From Takakia lepidozioides (Eukaryota; Streptophyta; Takakiopsida; Takakiales; Takakiaceae), in assembly GCA_030704615.1 (NCBI GenBank), contig CM060733.1:40362001-40426000 (forward strand): a stretch of DNA of 64,000 nt, in the 5' to 3' direction. Positions 44,606-56,199 of the stretch are shown here, in pieces. The position numbers and the translations under genes were made by a program. The notes beneath the pieces are model-generated. The model searched no databases, was not told the origin of the DNA, and worked only from the letters and a program-made list of their open reading frames with translations. Within the stretch, counting starts at the first letter, position 1. Each line of letters starts with the position of its first letter.

Positions 44606-45781
44606 TGTGGATCAATAGCTACAAGAAATCTGCGTGGGTAGATGGTCAACTGGAAACAATAACACAATTGATAGAACAAGGCACTGCTAATGAAGGCACC
44701 TTCTTCAACACATTTCAGCCTGTTTTTCCCTGTTATCAAAGTCGTCCCTAAATTTTCATGTTGAATTCTGCAAGTTAGCTCGTTGGTAGATCTATGATTC
44801 CATGTGGAAGGATAGAACACAATTTTAAATAAATCTGGACTAAAGTTTGGTCCAGAAATAAGGAGAAATATCTTAATATGTATTTTTTAAACCATTTAAA
44901 TGAATTAATATGGATCATTTCAAATATAAATGTACATATATAAATAATTATTTGTCTATTAATATATAATATGAGCAATGAAGAAACATTATATATAAAC
45001 TTCAGGAGAAAAAACAGTTTATATTTGGCTCATAAAGCAACTTCCACTGTTCACTCAACGTTTAGTAAGAGTTGAATGAGATACCAACAGTCAGTAGTTC
45101 AGTTGGTGAAGTGCACTGAGTGCCATGAGACAAAATGGATGATATGGATTATGCACGCAATGTTTTGAGGTTGAACCAAAATATTTTGCTTCATGGGTGT
45201 CGGGTGATAACTCGTTGCATGCCCCGCAGCCTGATGGATGATTGGAACGCCTTATCCTTTAGTCATATTCGTAATCGCGACTAAGCTTGCATTCGTACGT
45301 AACATACAAGGCAAATCAATCAAATATGTGAACCAAACATGGCACAATGACACAATACCATGACATGAAAAGAAAGAGAATGGGGAGACATTGATGATAA
45401 ACAACCAGGTTTTATTTCAGAACCATGTCAATTTTAATAAGTCTCGCCATGCGGCATGGACCAATACAAGTAACGCAAACCATGTTAATGAGAGTATCAA
45501 CTTCTAGAAGGAGGGCTGAACTCCGGTGGTAACACAAGACGATGTCGGCCAATGTACTTATAGTGAAAATATTTTGAGGAAAGCCATTTCCCAAAATCAC
45601 GATACATTTATTGTTGACAAGGTTGGAGGGACCATTTTAAAATCTCTATTCTTCCCTTGTTCCAAAGGTTTTTGTCCGGAGAAGATGGAAGAAGTCCCTG
45701 AAATGTTGTCTCGGGTATCGTGGATATGGTGATGACTCCACCAAAATAATATCCTCCAAGATTACGCTAATCAACAACGTC

Positions 45782-46400
45782 CACTACAGCAGATGAGGGG
45801 GGGTTTGCGACGCCACCCGCGCCCCCCCACCCCCGCGCGGCGCCGAGTGTGCGACGCCAACCGCACGGAGCGTGTTTGCGACGTCGGGCCGTCGCAGCCA
45901 AACCCCGCGGGTCGCCATTGGCGCCGGGGCCAGGCGGCGACGCCTGGCCTTCGCACGGGCGGATGAAGGGCAAAAGGCAGCCCTTCCGTGCGACGCCCAA
46001 GCGTCGCCCCCCAGCGAAAGGCAGAAGGCAGCCTTTTCTGGCGAAGGCCGATCGTCGCACGCCGAAAAAAAAGACCTTTTTTTGCCCTTTATTTCATCGC
46101 AGCCCTTTCTTGCGACGCCAGGCCGTCGCATGGTGGCATGAAGGGCAAAAGGCCCCTGCGATGGCCAGGCGTCGCAAACTGCCCGACTGTCCTATTCTTG
46201 CAAAACAAAAAAAAAGGTCACAGTTTGCGACGGCTGGCCGTCGCCGTTTGCGACCCCAGACCTCATAAATCCATTCAAAAAAACAGGTCGCAGTTGGCGA
46301 CGGTTGGCCATCACCGTTTGCGACCCCCGGCCTCATAAATCCTAAAAACCGCATCGCAGATGGCAACGCGTGGGGGTCGCAGTCAGCGACGGCAGGGCTT
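45782..46400. repeat. CACTA left terminal inverted repeat and GC-rich subterminal repeats
   Basis: Starts CACTACAGC. Then many copies of a dyad motif of the form GCGACG-NNN-GGCC-GTCGC (for example TTGCGACGGCTGGCCGTCGC near 46225), in both orientations, spaced about 50-80 bp. In CACTA elements such repeats bind the TNPA-type protein. GC content is far above the flanks. Confidence 0.8.
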
Positions 46401-46898
46401 TCTAGGTTTAGGTTTAGGGCCTTTGGGGGTTCTTAGTTTTTTTTTTTTTTTTTCATATGGTACTGGGGTAGGCTGTTTGGTTTTCTTTATGGTTTAGCTT
46501 GTTGTCGTGGACCTTCTTGTAGATTATGACATTCATTTTAATAATTCTCTTGATACCACATCTGTATGTGTTGCTCCAACATATTTATTGTCTCTGACTT
46601 CTTTTTTGAAAGACTACCAGCCACAGCCATATTTGATCAATCATAGAAATAAAGTACAATATGCATGTACATGTACATGTACAATCAATCGAAGGGATGG
46701 GTCCGATTCGGTGCGAGAATTGTTATGTAGCTTTGATTTTGTGTGTAATCAACTTGAACATCATCATCCGGAGCTTCTTCATCATCATCAAGCTGCAAGT
46801 CTTCTTCCTTCTCCAACATCCGTATCTTTTAGAGCTTCATCATATAGGGTCCAGGATACATTGTCTGGGGCGTCATTATCCTCTTCTACCCCCTCTAC

Positions 46899-49800
46899 CT
46901 AACTTCCATCATCAGCATCATTATGACCAGTCTCTCCGTCCACCACAATTACCTCACCCCATGGAGATCCGAGACCATGATAGATACATCTTCCTCTTAG
47001 CTGAGCATGCACAACCACCTTCCAATTTCCCCCTCTTGTTTTGTCATCGGAGAAGAAAACTTGCTCTATGTCTGAAGGCCGTGAAAAAGGCTCATCGAGG
47101 GGACGATGAGTAAGGTTGAGCCTATCTGCATTGACGCGCATGAAACCACAATCATCTTGCACTAGTGTTGTGGAGGGCCCCACAAGATGTGGCTGGAACC
47201 ACCTTCCCTTGAAGAGAAGAGGCCAGAACCTTGTATACCGAAGTTGGAGTATGCTATCAAGCTCTCCAATGTACTCAAGTTTGTTCATAGCAGGCGTGTA
47301 TCTCCCTTGCCCCACATAGAGTCTTGCCAATATGTGGCACACAAGCCATAATCAAAGGTTGTTTTGCGCTTCATGTCAAGAGCACGAATGCGGAAATGAC
47401 GACCGTGAACCCAACCGCCGTGTATGAGGTCGCGAATTGAGAGGGGCCCCTTGCAATGTCTTGCACAAAATCTGAAACCACCTCTCCTTGAGCAACGACA
47501 TCATAAACTGAAGTCCGAAGCCACTGTTGGAATGAACTTAGAGGCTGCAATTCCATGGGCAAAATTTGTGAAGGAACATTCCGGCGGCCCGCTCCTCGTC
47601 GTGGGCGTCTAGTAACCGGCCTTGGATGGTTCCGCCTCCATGCAAGCGTCTCCTCCGTTGCTGAACAAGATTATTATATCTTGTCTCCCACTCATGTATG
47701 GATGGGTTGTTCTTCAGTATGTAGTCATGCGCTTGCTCAATCACCAAGGTCGGCAATTTTATCCTCTTCGATTTTTTGGGCAAAAAGATGTCTTTGGTTC
47801 GTGCATCTTCCTCTTCCTTCCACATCTGAGGGGCTTCATCATCCACCCTTGTCATGTACTCCGTACAATAGAACATAGCTTCTTGCAACGTATACCCCTC
47901 CGCCATGCTACCCTCCGGGTGCGCCATTTGTTTTACAAATTCTTTCAAAGTTTTCATATAACACTCAAGGAAGTACATCCACCGAGAATAAACGGGGCCG
48001 ACAATCGAAGCCTCTTCCACTAAGGGCACTACCAAGTGCACTTGGATGTCAAAGAAGGAGGGAGGAAGGTGTATCTCCAACATACACATTACCTCCGCCG
48101 CCTCCTTCATGCGTGAAAAATCAGCTTCTTCCAATTTTTTGGAGCAAATCCACCGGAACAAGCCTCCCAATCTATAGATTGTCTCACGAACCTCGGGAGT
48201 TAATGTCCCACGTACTGTAATGGGCAAGACGTCTTGCAATAGATTATGGTAGTCATGAGACTTCAAACCATGGACCCCGTCTTCTTCGCTGAACTTCGTA
48301 CGGAGGGATGACCCATAACCAGTTGATGTTCGGACAACACTTATGGTAGCTATCACTTTCTTATATTCCTCCTTTGTCCATTGCCAATGTACGCGCCTAT
48401 ACTTCCACCGTATAACACCCTTTGGGTCCACACCATTTTGTTCGGCCCATAGATGGCGCATGCGACCCTTCTTTGCCGGCGTGTCATGAAGAACCCGAAA
48501 AATGGACGAGCAGACATTCTTCTCAATATGCATGGGATCTAGAAAATGGCGAATCTTCAGGTCCTACATATATCCCCACCCACAAAGACTTACACAAATT
48601 TTTTTACGTGAAAGTGACAATGCAACGCATACCAAATGTGCAATATCACATGCATGCATAGGGATATTGACAGTGTTTTTGTGGAATATGTACCGCCCAA
48701 TATGACAACTCGTAGAAGATTGAAAGTCGTTTCATGCCGGACACGTCCACTTCACCGTCCGTGCCCGCATGGGCCTCCTTCCATCGGTCCTCCCAAAACT
48801 GCCCGGACGGTGTCATAGGGGGAGGACGTACTTCCTCTTTGTCATCAAACAAGTGTTTCTCTCTTCTTCTCCATCGATGGCTCATAGGAAAAAATTTACG
48901 GTAGTTGGGATACACCATCTTGTGAAGATGGCGGGAGCTGTGTGCATCAAGATCATCGCCACAATGCAAGCATGCATGGTACCCTTTGGTGCTTAGCCCC
49001 GAGCAAACAGTTAGTACACAACACCGATCCGGCAGGTCGTTATCTTTTGTGATTGTCGTTAACGCCGTTCGCTATCGCTCTCGCTTTTGTTTTGAATACG
49101 GCAGTCTCAGCTTTGCATGTGTAGATTGTGCTGAATTCTTTCACACCATTCATGGTGAGTTTCCTTGATACAGAGTGATGGTCGTTACCGCCATTCACTA
49201 TTTGCAAATCACTCAGTCAGAACTGAATGGCATCGTGCAGAAAACTGTGAGGTCGAAGCCTACAGGATCAGAGGGAAAAGGATCTGGAGATGGGGACGAG
49301 TCCGCAAAAAGCTCAGAGAATACAGATGAAGCAGATGAATCCGAAGTGCACTACCTTGACATCCCGCCACATTAGCAAAAACAAAAAGTTGTCATGTGCA
49401 TGGCTCATAATGCCATCTACCCCACTACGGTGCACAAGACTGTCGTCGCTACTTCGATCAATCTCAATCCTCATCGATATTATCCGGCATTGATAAGTGA
49501 ATGTACGCGGGTTGTTCATGGGGAACATAATATACCTGGATAATCATGCATTGTCCAAAGCAAGATGTCTCTCATCTGAAAAGATTGTTCGGCCAGAGGG
49601 TCAAGTGAAGCATCCAATGCCGGGACCCCCCTTCATAGCTCCTTAAGTTCATCAACAAGAGGTCGCAAGTACGTGTCCATGTTTGCCACTTGTTTTTTCC
49701 CTATGAGACATTCACATCATTGTTTCAATGCTCCACCAATATGCAAATTATACTACAAAATGAATTACACGTCTTACTCCATGATTATGTCACTCATCAA

Positions 49801-50650
49801 TCTTGCATCCGAATTACGTCAGAGATCAGAAGTTTAATGTAAAGTCTAAGGCAATAATAAACATGAAATGAGTACACTCACCTGGCACAATGGCAGCCAA
49901 CATGATATGGCCTTTTTTAATTGAAAGGTACGGAGGGATGTTGTAATTCACCAAGGTCACCGGCCAAGGGGAATGACTACATGACTGGACAGAGAATGGG
50001 TTGACCCCATCCGAGGAGAAGCCGAGGTGGACATGTCGTGGGTCCTCCAAGAGAAAATGCCACATCTCTTCAATATGCCTCCATGCTTGTGAATCATGTG
50101 GCCCGCACACCTTTCCCGGGGGGCTCTGATGCGAGGCGTGCCATCTCATGAGTCTAGCCAATTCGGGGCTTCGGTACTGTGCCCTCAATCGCGGGATGAT
50201 CGGAAAGTAATGCATTTTCTAGGATGAAATACCCCATGTCCCCCCACATGTAATCATCCCATTAGCACATATGATACAAAACCCTTATGTCTTTCCCTTT
50301 ATGCAGCCTCTCTGTCATTTGGGTGTGAATAGTCAAAACCAAACGTCGCTCCTTCCACTCCTCACTTCTCCTTCCAAAACCACAATCAGATCTTGCATGA
50401 GTACTTCTCTCTTACCCTAAACTTTGTGGAATACACTTTACATACATTGAGAAGATTAAAGATTGTAATCTCTATGCGAGGGGGAATGGCGCTTATACCT
50501 TGCGTGGTACTTTTTTCCCTTGGACATCATCCCGATATCGGTCTTTCTTGCACTTTGGGCACTTGGTGAGATGCGAATCCTCTCCATAGTATAGGGTTTT
50601 ATCACATGGACATGCATGAAAAATCTTATAGCCCATCCCTACAGTCGAAT
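46899..50650 (-). pseudogene. CACTA transposase TNP2 with DUF4216
   Basis: Minus-strand pieces in order: HACPCDKTLYYGEDSHLTKC with P-K-C (about 50625-50510), MHYFPIIPRLRAQYRS and the RHVHLGFSSDGVNPF region (50215..49880), TYLRPLVDELKEL (about 49660), QMRDILLWTMHDYPG (about 49560), GLSTKGYHACLHCGDDLDAH (about 48990), HRWRRREKHLFDDKEE (48.9 kb), MHIEKNVCSSIFRVLHD and the long 48533..47540 ORF, then LEYIGELDSILQLRY and DDCGFMRVNADRL of DUF4216 (47342..46899). This is the complete TNP2 domain order of En/Spm transposases. Pieces are separated by introns, a stop after DELKEL and frame changes near 47400, so the copy is at least partly decayed. It cuts and pastes the element. Confidence 0.9.
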
Positions 50651-51370
50651 TTGAAGATTGAGCAAAAGTAAGATTGTTGAAAGTCGACTCACTTTCGCCC
50701 CTTCGTACAAGGGAGTTCTCGCCTCCCTCTCCATGTCATTTGAGGGGGCCATTTCAGGATCATCGATTGGTCGGGTTCCCTCTTCATGGGATGCATCAGC
50801 GCCCACATGATGCATTAAGAGATCCTACATGGCTTGCATATCCTCCTGGTTAATTCCATGCTCATTGTTGTTGTCACTTCACTGTCACTGTCATCGTCAT
50901 CATCGTCCGGTACCGTGGGGGCGGCGTCTCGCCCACGGCTCCCGCCTGATGTACTTGGGTTGTTTTCGGATGGGGTGCCAAGAGAAAGGACCGGGAAGGG
51001 ATGGACAAAGTCTTGATACGAACAAATGAACATAGGGACATATATTATGTGTCATTGCAACCATACACTTCATTATAAGCGAAATGCAAACAACAACCTT
51101 CAATGTGTGTGTGCATCAAATATGTCATTCAATAATTACATATATGTGTGCAACGTACACGCATGCAAAGTTTCAAACCCAAACAAAATCATTTGCCCCC
51201 CCAATGATGCATTCACCCTATCAACCAATTTTTGTTTATTAATGTGAAAGAAAATCCTCCCATGCCATTGCACCCAACAAACGGATGTGGCTCAAGCTTC
51301 ATTTTTTCCTACATGTGCTTAAATATATGTGCAACACATGTACAAAGATCCAGCAGACTAAAAAACCGAG

Positions 51371-51411
<41 letters not shown>

Positions 51412-52023
51412 CCCCAACGATGCACTCACCCTTGCACCAATTTTGAATTAAATCGAATTTAAATGAATTTAAAATAAATATTTGCATTTAGAAAATATAT
51501 GATTGTGGTTTTAAGAGGCGTAATGATTTTTGTTTTAGCTCTATTTTGTTCTGTGACATCGGGCTTTGCACCACTACATCCATGCAAAAAATGGGACAAA
51601 AAAAAAATGGAAAAAAAATAAGTGTGTTTCTAGGGTCACTTTTGCAGAATTCTTTATGAATAATGCATGAAGTTGAATTTAACTCAACTTTGGAACAAAA
51701 TCTGGTTATGGGTCCAAATGACTTTTGTTTACTCCCAAATTTTGCACGCATATTGCATATGCTATCATTAAGCATATGGCTTGAAAATGGAATAAAAAAA
51801 AAAACATCTGCAGGCGAAACACAATTTTTCGTCTCTATGACACGTAGCTGCGTTCAACACTAGAATGACCCATTGAATCAACTTGGTTCAAGCTCATATT
51901 TGGTCCACATGTGCATAAGTATGTTTAGATCACATATGCAAAGTTGCAACCCACACGAGCAACAAGAAATTTTTTTACATCAATCGATTAATCGGATGTA
52001 TACAAAGTACATCATGAGAATAT
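50651..52023. other. CACTA interior between the two genes
   Basis: AT-rich with poly(A), no recognised coding sequence except possibly first TNP2 exons near 50.7-51.0 kb (an acidic D/S-rich ORF at 50815..51033). Confidence 0.4.
51371..51408. repeat. Poly(A) tract of 38 bases
   Basis: An uninterrupted A run inside the CACTA element, between TNP2 and the SET-like gene. No retroposed gene is seen directly upstream of it. Confidence 0.95.
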
Positions 52024-53706
52024 CTACAATGCCCCTCTACGCGATCCCTGTCTCAAAGGAACCCTATTTCTATCATACACATCCCACTCACGCTGTAATC
52101 GGAGGTCCCAATCATCCCGAGAGAACTCGTATGATGCAAATAGTTCGCCCTAATAGTCCTACTAACACATGTCATCACAAACATGTGCATCCCCTCACAG
52201 TATACTGATATATGACCACAAAAGCTCTCATGCCCATCGCTTCGCTCGTCCCATACTACATTGGTTCTCCTAGGATGACCAAAACTATTGACCAGCCCAG
52301 CAACGTTGTCACCATCACAAAATTTGATCTCAATGGGAGACAACCCCCGTCTACGTACATCTTGTCCGTTGACACACAGAATGTAGGGTAGGATGTATGG
52401 GGCTTCGAGGCATAATGTACGGAACTCCGCGGAGGTGTAGTATGGACCGTAGTAGGGAAACAAGTCCACCATGTTGTTTCTCCGAGGAGGAACCATAATA
52501 TCATTGACAGTGAATAAACCCCAACCCATAGCAGGGTATGTAGCGGCTCTCACAACATACCGTCTCCCCCAATACTCGAATTCCATATTTTCTCGGATGG
52601 GGGTGGGAGGGTCGAGATGATTCCCCCAACAATGAGGCTGGACGGTCCTCAGTAACATAGTCCTATGCGCTTCCCATCGGGGGCGAGCGGCTCAGGCTGC
52701 CCAAGCCGAAAGAAAGAAAACCTAGGGCGAAGCCGACCCCTCCTAGGGGTTCGGGGGGCACATGCACGTGGAGGTGGAGGTGGAGGTGGAGGTGGTACTG
52801 CTGGCGGAGGAGATAAAAGTGGAGGTGGTTGAGGATGTAATGTCGGAGGTGCAGCCGAGGGTACAACGTCCGGATCAGGTACTACCGGAGGTGGATCAGG
52901 CAAATAAACAGACGGGGGGGGGGGGGGGGGTGAGGCCACAATCAGGAGGATCGCCTGAGGAAACTGGAGGGGGGGGGGTGGCCTGCTCGTCGCCGGCCAT
53001 AACGCCTACGACACCTACGATACCCCTCGACCCTACGCATCTCATCTACGTGCTGCTGGGGGAACCAACTGGTCGCATCGGGCACATGCTCTGGCACAAA
53101 TTCTGCAAGTAGACCGGCGCGAAATGCCTCTTGTGCAATGTGATTGCGAGCTTGGGCATCAAGTCGTGGCTGCAATGTGCGTAGTGAATGACGCATCAAT
53201 ACTTATGTCGTAATTTTGATTCATATATACTTACCAATCATACTATATTATTAGATAAACCTAAATGTACCTTAAATGAATGTTAATGAGAGGGGTGGGA
53301 AAAACACTCACCTTTGCCGCATCCGCAATCTTGTTCTTCTTGTAATATTTTTCGACAACATGCGGTCGCCGCCTCGGTGGTCTGGTGCCGCCCGACGGTA
53401 TCCGTTCCCAACACTTAGTGCACCAACACTCAACCTGTCTGGGGGGTCAAAGGTAGACGTGGTTGGACGGGGTGGCCCACGAGGAGGCAACCCGCGGCGC
53501 GCCCGACTCGATCCCGGAGTGTCAACATCCTGCGCATCACCTGAAATTTGGCCCCGGTCCCTTCTACGATTGTGCTCGGTAGCCTGTATTGGATCAGGTG
53601 CAATGGGTGGCTCCTCGCCACGAAAAACGGTCGCTCTAGGACCACTATCGATATGTGGTACTACCTCCCCATCCTCGAGGGAGACAGGTCGATGTTTCCT
53701 TACCAT
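52024..53706 (-). pseudogene. SET-domain-like protein gene carried by the CACTA element
   Basis: Likely exons on the minus strand: an N-terminal part around 53706-53450, an exon 53430..53312 with QVECWCTKCWERIPSGG and VVEKYYKKNKIADAAK before a perfect AAAG|GTGAGT donor, an exon from 53150 (RLDAQARNHIAQEAFRAGLL), a proline-rich stretch (52940-52740), and 52658..52024. The last part has YPAMGWGLFTVNDI, VDLFPYYGPY, DGDNVAGLVNSFGHPRRTN, FVMTCVSRTIR and, after a frameshift near 52145, GELFASYEFSRDDWDLRLQR. This follows the SET methyltransferase fold: GxG start, Y-x-G, the knot-forming N-x-P-N block, and E-L/I-x-x-S-Y with the catalytic tyrosine. NHxC is changed to NSFG. A histone or protein lysine methyltransferase role is inferred. 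The proline-rich part comes from a GGTGGA simple repeat. Confidence 0.65.
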
Positions 53707-54034
53707 CGCATCCTAATTAACACACACCATCAATACTTTCATTTCTAAAAAACCATTGGCAAAAAAACCACCTCTCGTTCTATCTTCAGGATGCCCACAC
53801 CATGAAAAAATTTGTTGAGACCCATCGCTTTGCGATTATCAGATGGAACCACATTTTGGGTATGTGAATCCTAATTACACCGTTTATTCTTTTAACCCCA
53901 AGACCCACAACCAAAACCGCCAATCCAAAACCCAGCACCATAAAGAAAAACAAACACCCTAACCTAGTACTATATGAAAAAAAATAAAAAATAAAAATAA
54001 AAACTAAAAAACCCAAAAGGCCTTAAACCCTAAA

Positions 54035-54297
54035 CCTAGAAAGGCCGGCCGTCGCCTCCTGCGACACCCTCGCGTCACATTTGACGACGAGTTTTTTTCA
54101 ATTTTTTACCTGGGGGTCGCACCCCGCGACGGAAAGCCGTCGCGGGGGGCGACGTGTTTTTTTTAATTTATGGTGCCGGGGGTCGCAAACAACGACGGTC
54201 GGCTGTCGCAAATATCATTTTTACATTTCAAAAAAAAGGCAGGGCGCAGGCGTGTGATGGCCGGGCGTCGCACGTAGGCGCCGCGCCTTTTTTTTTC
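54035..54297. repeat. CACTA right subterminal repeats (truncated end)
   Basis: Dyads such as GGCCGGCCGTCGCC, GACGGAAAGCCGTCGC and ACGACGGTCGGCTGTCGC mirror the left arm. The sequence breaks off at TTTTTTTTTCCC (about 54297) without a TGTAGTG end, so the right terminus is lost. Confidence 0.7.
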
Positions 54298-54724
54298 CCT
54301 AAGTGCTTGAAGCATCTCTTTTCCCTCCTGTTTTTGTTTTTTCTTTGGGAGAGAGGTAGTTCAGAGAGTGGGGTTTAGGGTGGAGGAGAAACGCACCTGT
54401 TGCTGAGCCCGAGGTGGTCGCAAGGCCCCAAGGAGTTTGCCCCAACGCCGCTCCAACGCCCAAGGTAAGCACCGCCTCCTCCCTCACTTTCTCTCTTGCT
54501 TTCTTGCCCTAAGCACGGGCTGATGTCTTCTCCCCTGTGTGGTAGGAACACCGCGCAGAGGCGCGACCTAACGAGCTGAAGAGAGAGAGAGCCGTGGTGA
54601 ACGGGGGAGAGACGCCCTGCAGCGGCGGGGACCCGCGCCGCTGGCAGCCGCGATAGCACCGCAGCAGCTCGCCGCGCCGCTCGCTTCAAGCACCAGCACC
54701 AGCACCAGCTGCAGCAGCAGAGGT
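54298..54724. other. Unassigned sequence with exon-like features
   Basis: Includes splice-site-like words (CCAAGGTAAGC near 54464, TGGTAGG near 54540, CAGAGGTACGTC near 54720) and a CAG/CAC repeat (54690-54720). No protein family recognised. Confidence 0.35.
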
Positions 54725-55180
54725 ACGTCAGGGAAATTACACTCTCCTTTTCCTCTCTGCTTTTGTTTACTGTTCAAAGGTAGTCTTCCTACCCTGAGTT
54801 TAAATTTAGGTTTGGTACCAAGAGGGGGATAGACCCTTGAGCACATCCATGATGTCCTCCCCATGTCACAGACTGGAAACAGGTTCAGGGAAGTTTTCTT
54901 CCTAACTTCATTTTCAGCGGACAATTTTCTGGTAACAGACATGGCTTTGGACACTACTCTCTCTAAGTCAGGTTTATCCAGCAAGGTCAAGACTTGCGGG
55001 TCCAGATTCAGATCCTTGAGAATCTCTTCTACTCTCTTCTCCCAGGGCTTACCCTGTTTGACAGGGCAGTCCTGTTTCCAAGATATAGAGTCGATTAACT
55101 TAGGATATCTGGTGTTGGACATATGTTGCAGCTGAACCCACTATCTGACCTTGAATTTATCTCGTCGGGAGCTTAAAAGA
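54725..55180 (-). mobile_element. LINE fragment A (internal ORF2 C-terminal part)
   Basis: On the minus strand it matches about 33775-34225 of the LINE in this window: YPKLIDSISWKQDCPVKQG, KRVEEILKDLNLDPQVLTLL and KTSLNLFPVCDMG. It has frame changes, lacks the 3' end and is clearly older than the intronic copies. Confidence 0.85.
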
Positions 55181-55264
55181 GAGCAGCACAGAAGAGAGGG
55201 ACAAAGAGGGAGAGGGACAGAGGGACAGAGAGGGACAGAAAGAGGGAGTGAGAGAGAGACATCA

Positions 55265-55371
55265 GGGGGCAACAAAGAAAAGAAAAGAAGGTGGGGCAGG
55301 GAGTGACTGAGCAGCTGCTGCTGCTCAGTCACTCCCCCCCCCCACATTCTTTTTTTTTCTTTGTTGCCCCC
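55265..55371. repeat. Long palindrome between two LINE fragments
   Basis: An innermost perfect 17-bp stem, GGGAGTGACTGAGCAGC and its complement around TGCT, extends with few mismatches to arms of about 51 bp, from GGGGGCAACAAAG at 55265 to CTTTGTTGCCCCC at 55371. Purine-rich microrepeats lie to the left. Confidence 0.92.
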
Positions 55372-55379
55372 TCTCTTGG

Positions 55380-56122
55380 GGAAACAAAAGGGACAAATCC
55401 TACCTCTGTCAGGGGCTGACCTTGGTAGTAAGACTTACCTTCACATATAGAATTAATCCAGGTTTTCCAAATATCCTCTACAAATCCCTTCACACAAGCA
55501 TCAATCTGCTGTGTGTGAGATGCCCAAAAACTAGGCCTCAGAAGGGACTGGGCTTTTGGCTCAGCCTCGACTTTTTCAAAGTTAGTAAACAGAGGTACAT
55601 GCACAATTCCCTTGATAGATTTGAAGAGAGCGTCTCTTTGGTGAGAGAACCCCGGACAGTGTATCAGAAAATGAGTATTGTCTTCAGATTGCCCACACAA
55701 CGGGCAATTGCACTCTTCCTTTCCTCTCTACTTCTGTTTGCTGTTCAAAGGTAGGCTTCCTGCCCTGAGTTTAAATTTCAGCCTAGTGCCGAGAGTGGGT
55801 AGACCCTTGAGGTCATCCAAGATGTCCTCCCCCATGTCACTGACTGGAAACAAGTTTAGGGAAGTTTTTTGTCTAACTTCATTTTCATCAGACAATCTCA
55901 TGGCAACAGACATGGTTGGACACTATAGCCTCTAAGTCAAGATTTATCCAGCAGGGATAAGACTTGCGGTTCCAAGTCCAGGTCCTTGAGAATCTCTTCT
56001 ACTGTCTTCTGCCAGGACTTAGCCTGTTTGACAGATCGGTGGGCGGTCCTGTTTCCAAGATAGAGTCGATTAACTTTGGATATCTGGTGTTGGACATATG
56101 CTGCAGCTGACCCCACCATCTG
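55380..56122 (-). mobile_element. LINE fragment B (ORF2 C-terminal part)
   Basis: On the minus strand it matches about 33807-34545 of the LINE: KSWQKTVEEILKDLDLEPQV, LNLFPVSDMGEDILDDLKGL, CGQSEDNTHFLIHCPGFSHQ and CVKGFVEDIWKTW. It contains an indel near 55930 and overlaps the segment present in fragment A, in the same orientation. It ends in a C-rich tract at 56122. Confidence 0.88.
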
Positions 56123-56199
56123 ACCCCCCCCCCACCCATTTGTTTTCATTGTTGCCCCCTCCCTCCCTCTGTCTCCCTCCTTGGAATTGGCCGGTTGCA

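Larger units (their letters stand above)
41498..45781. other. Intergenic stretch without recognised gene
   Basis: Holds a minisatellite at 43.5 kb, a dispersed repeat at 43.4 kb, a duplicated segment at 44.1/44.5 kb and AT-rich sequence at 44.8-45.0 kb. ORFs of up to about 115 codons exist (for example 43539..43886, which only translates the minisatellite) but none shows a known domain. Confidence 0.5.
45782..54297 (-). mobile_element. CACTA (En/Spm) transposon with TNP2 and a SET-like gene
   Basis: The left end is CACTACAGCAGATGAGGG at 45782. Inside it, GC-rich subterminal repeats lead to a block (CTTTCTAGGTTTAGG ... CATATGGTACT ... TTTCTTTATGG, about 46380-46500) that recurs inverted at about 53920-54060, and subterminal repeats follow again to about 54297. 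These inverted arms define the element. The right terminal CACTA is missing; the right arm is about 360 bp shorter than the left. It contains TNP2 (47-50.7 kb) and a second gene (52.0-53.7 kb), both on the minus strand. Confidence 0.85.

Noticed and set aside
45849-46338. Several overlapping Arg/Pro-rich ORFs on both strands
   Set aside because: They are translations of GC-rich CACTA subterminal repeats that are open in all frames.
46660-46684. ATGCATGTACATGTACATGT repeat as a regulatory palindrome
   Set aside because: A short simple repeat of GTACAT next to TNP2's 3' side; nothing else supports a function.
52649-52939. Proline-rich ORF (MASPPPPPP...) as an independent gene
   Set aside because: It is the translation of a GGTGGA/GGAGGT simple repeat within the proposed SET-like gene and has no support as a separate protein.
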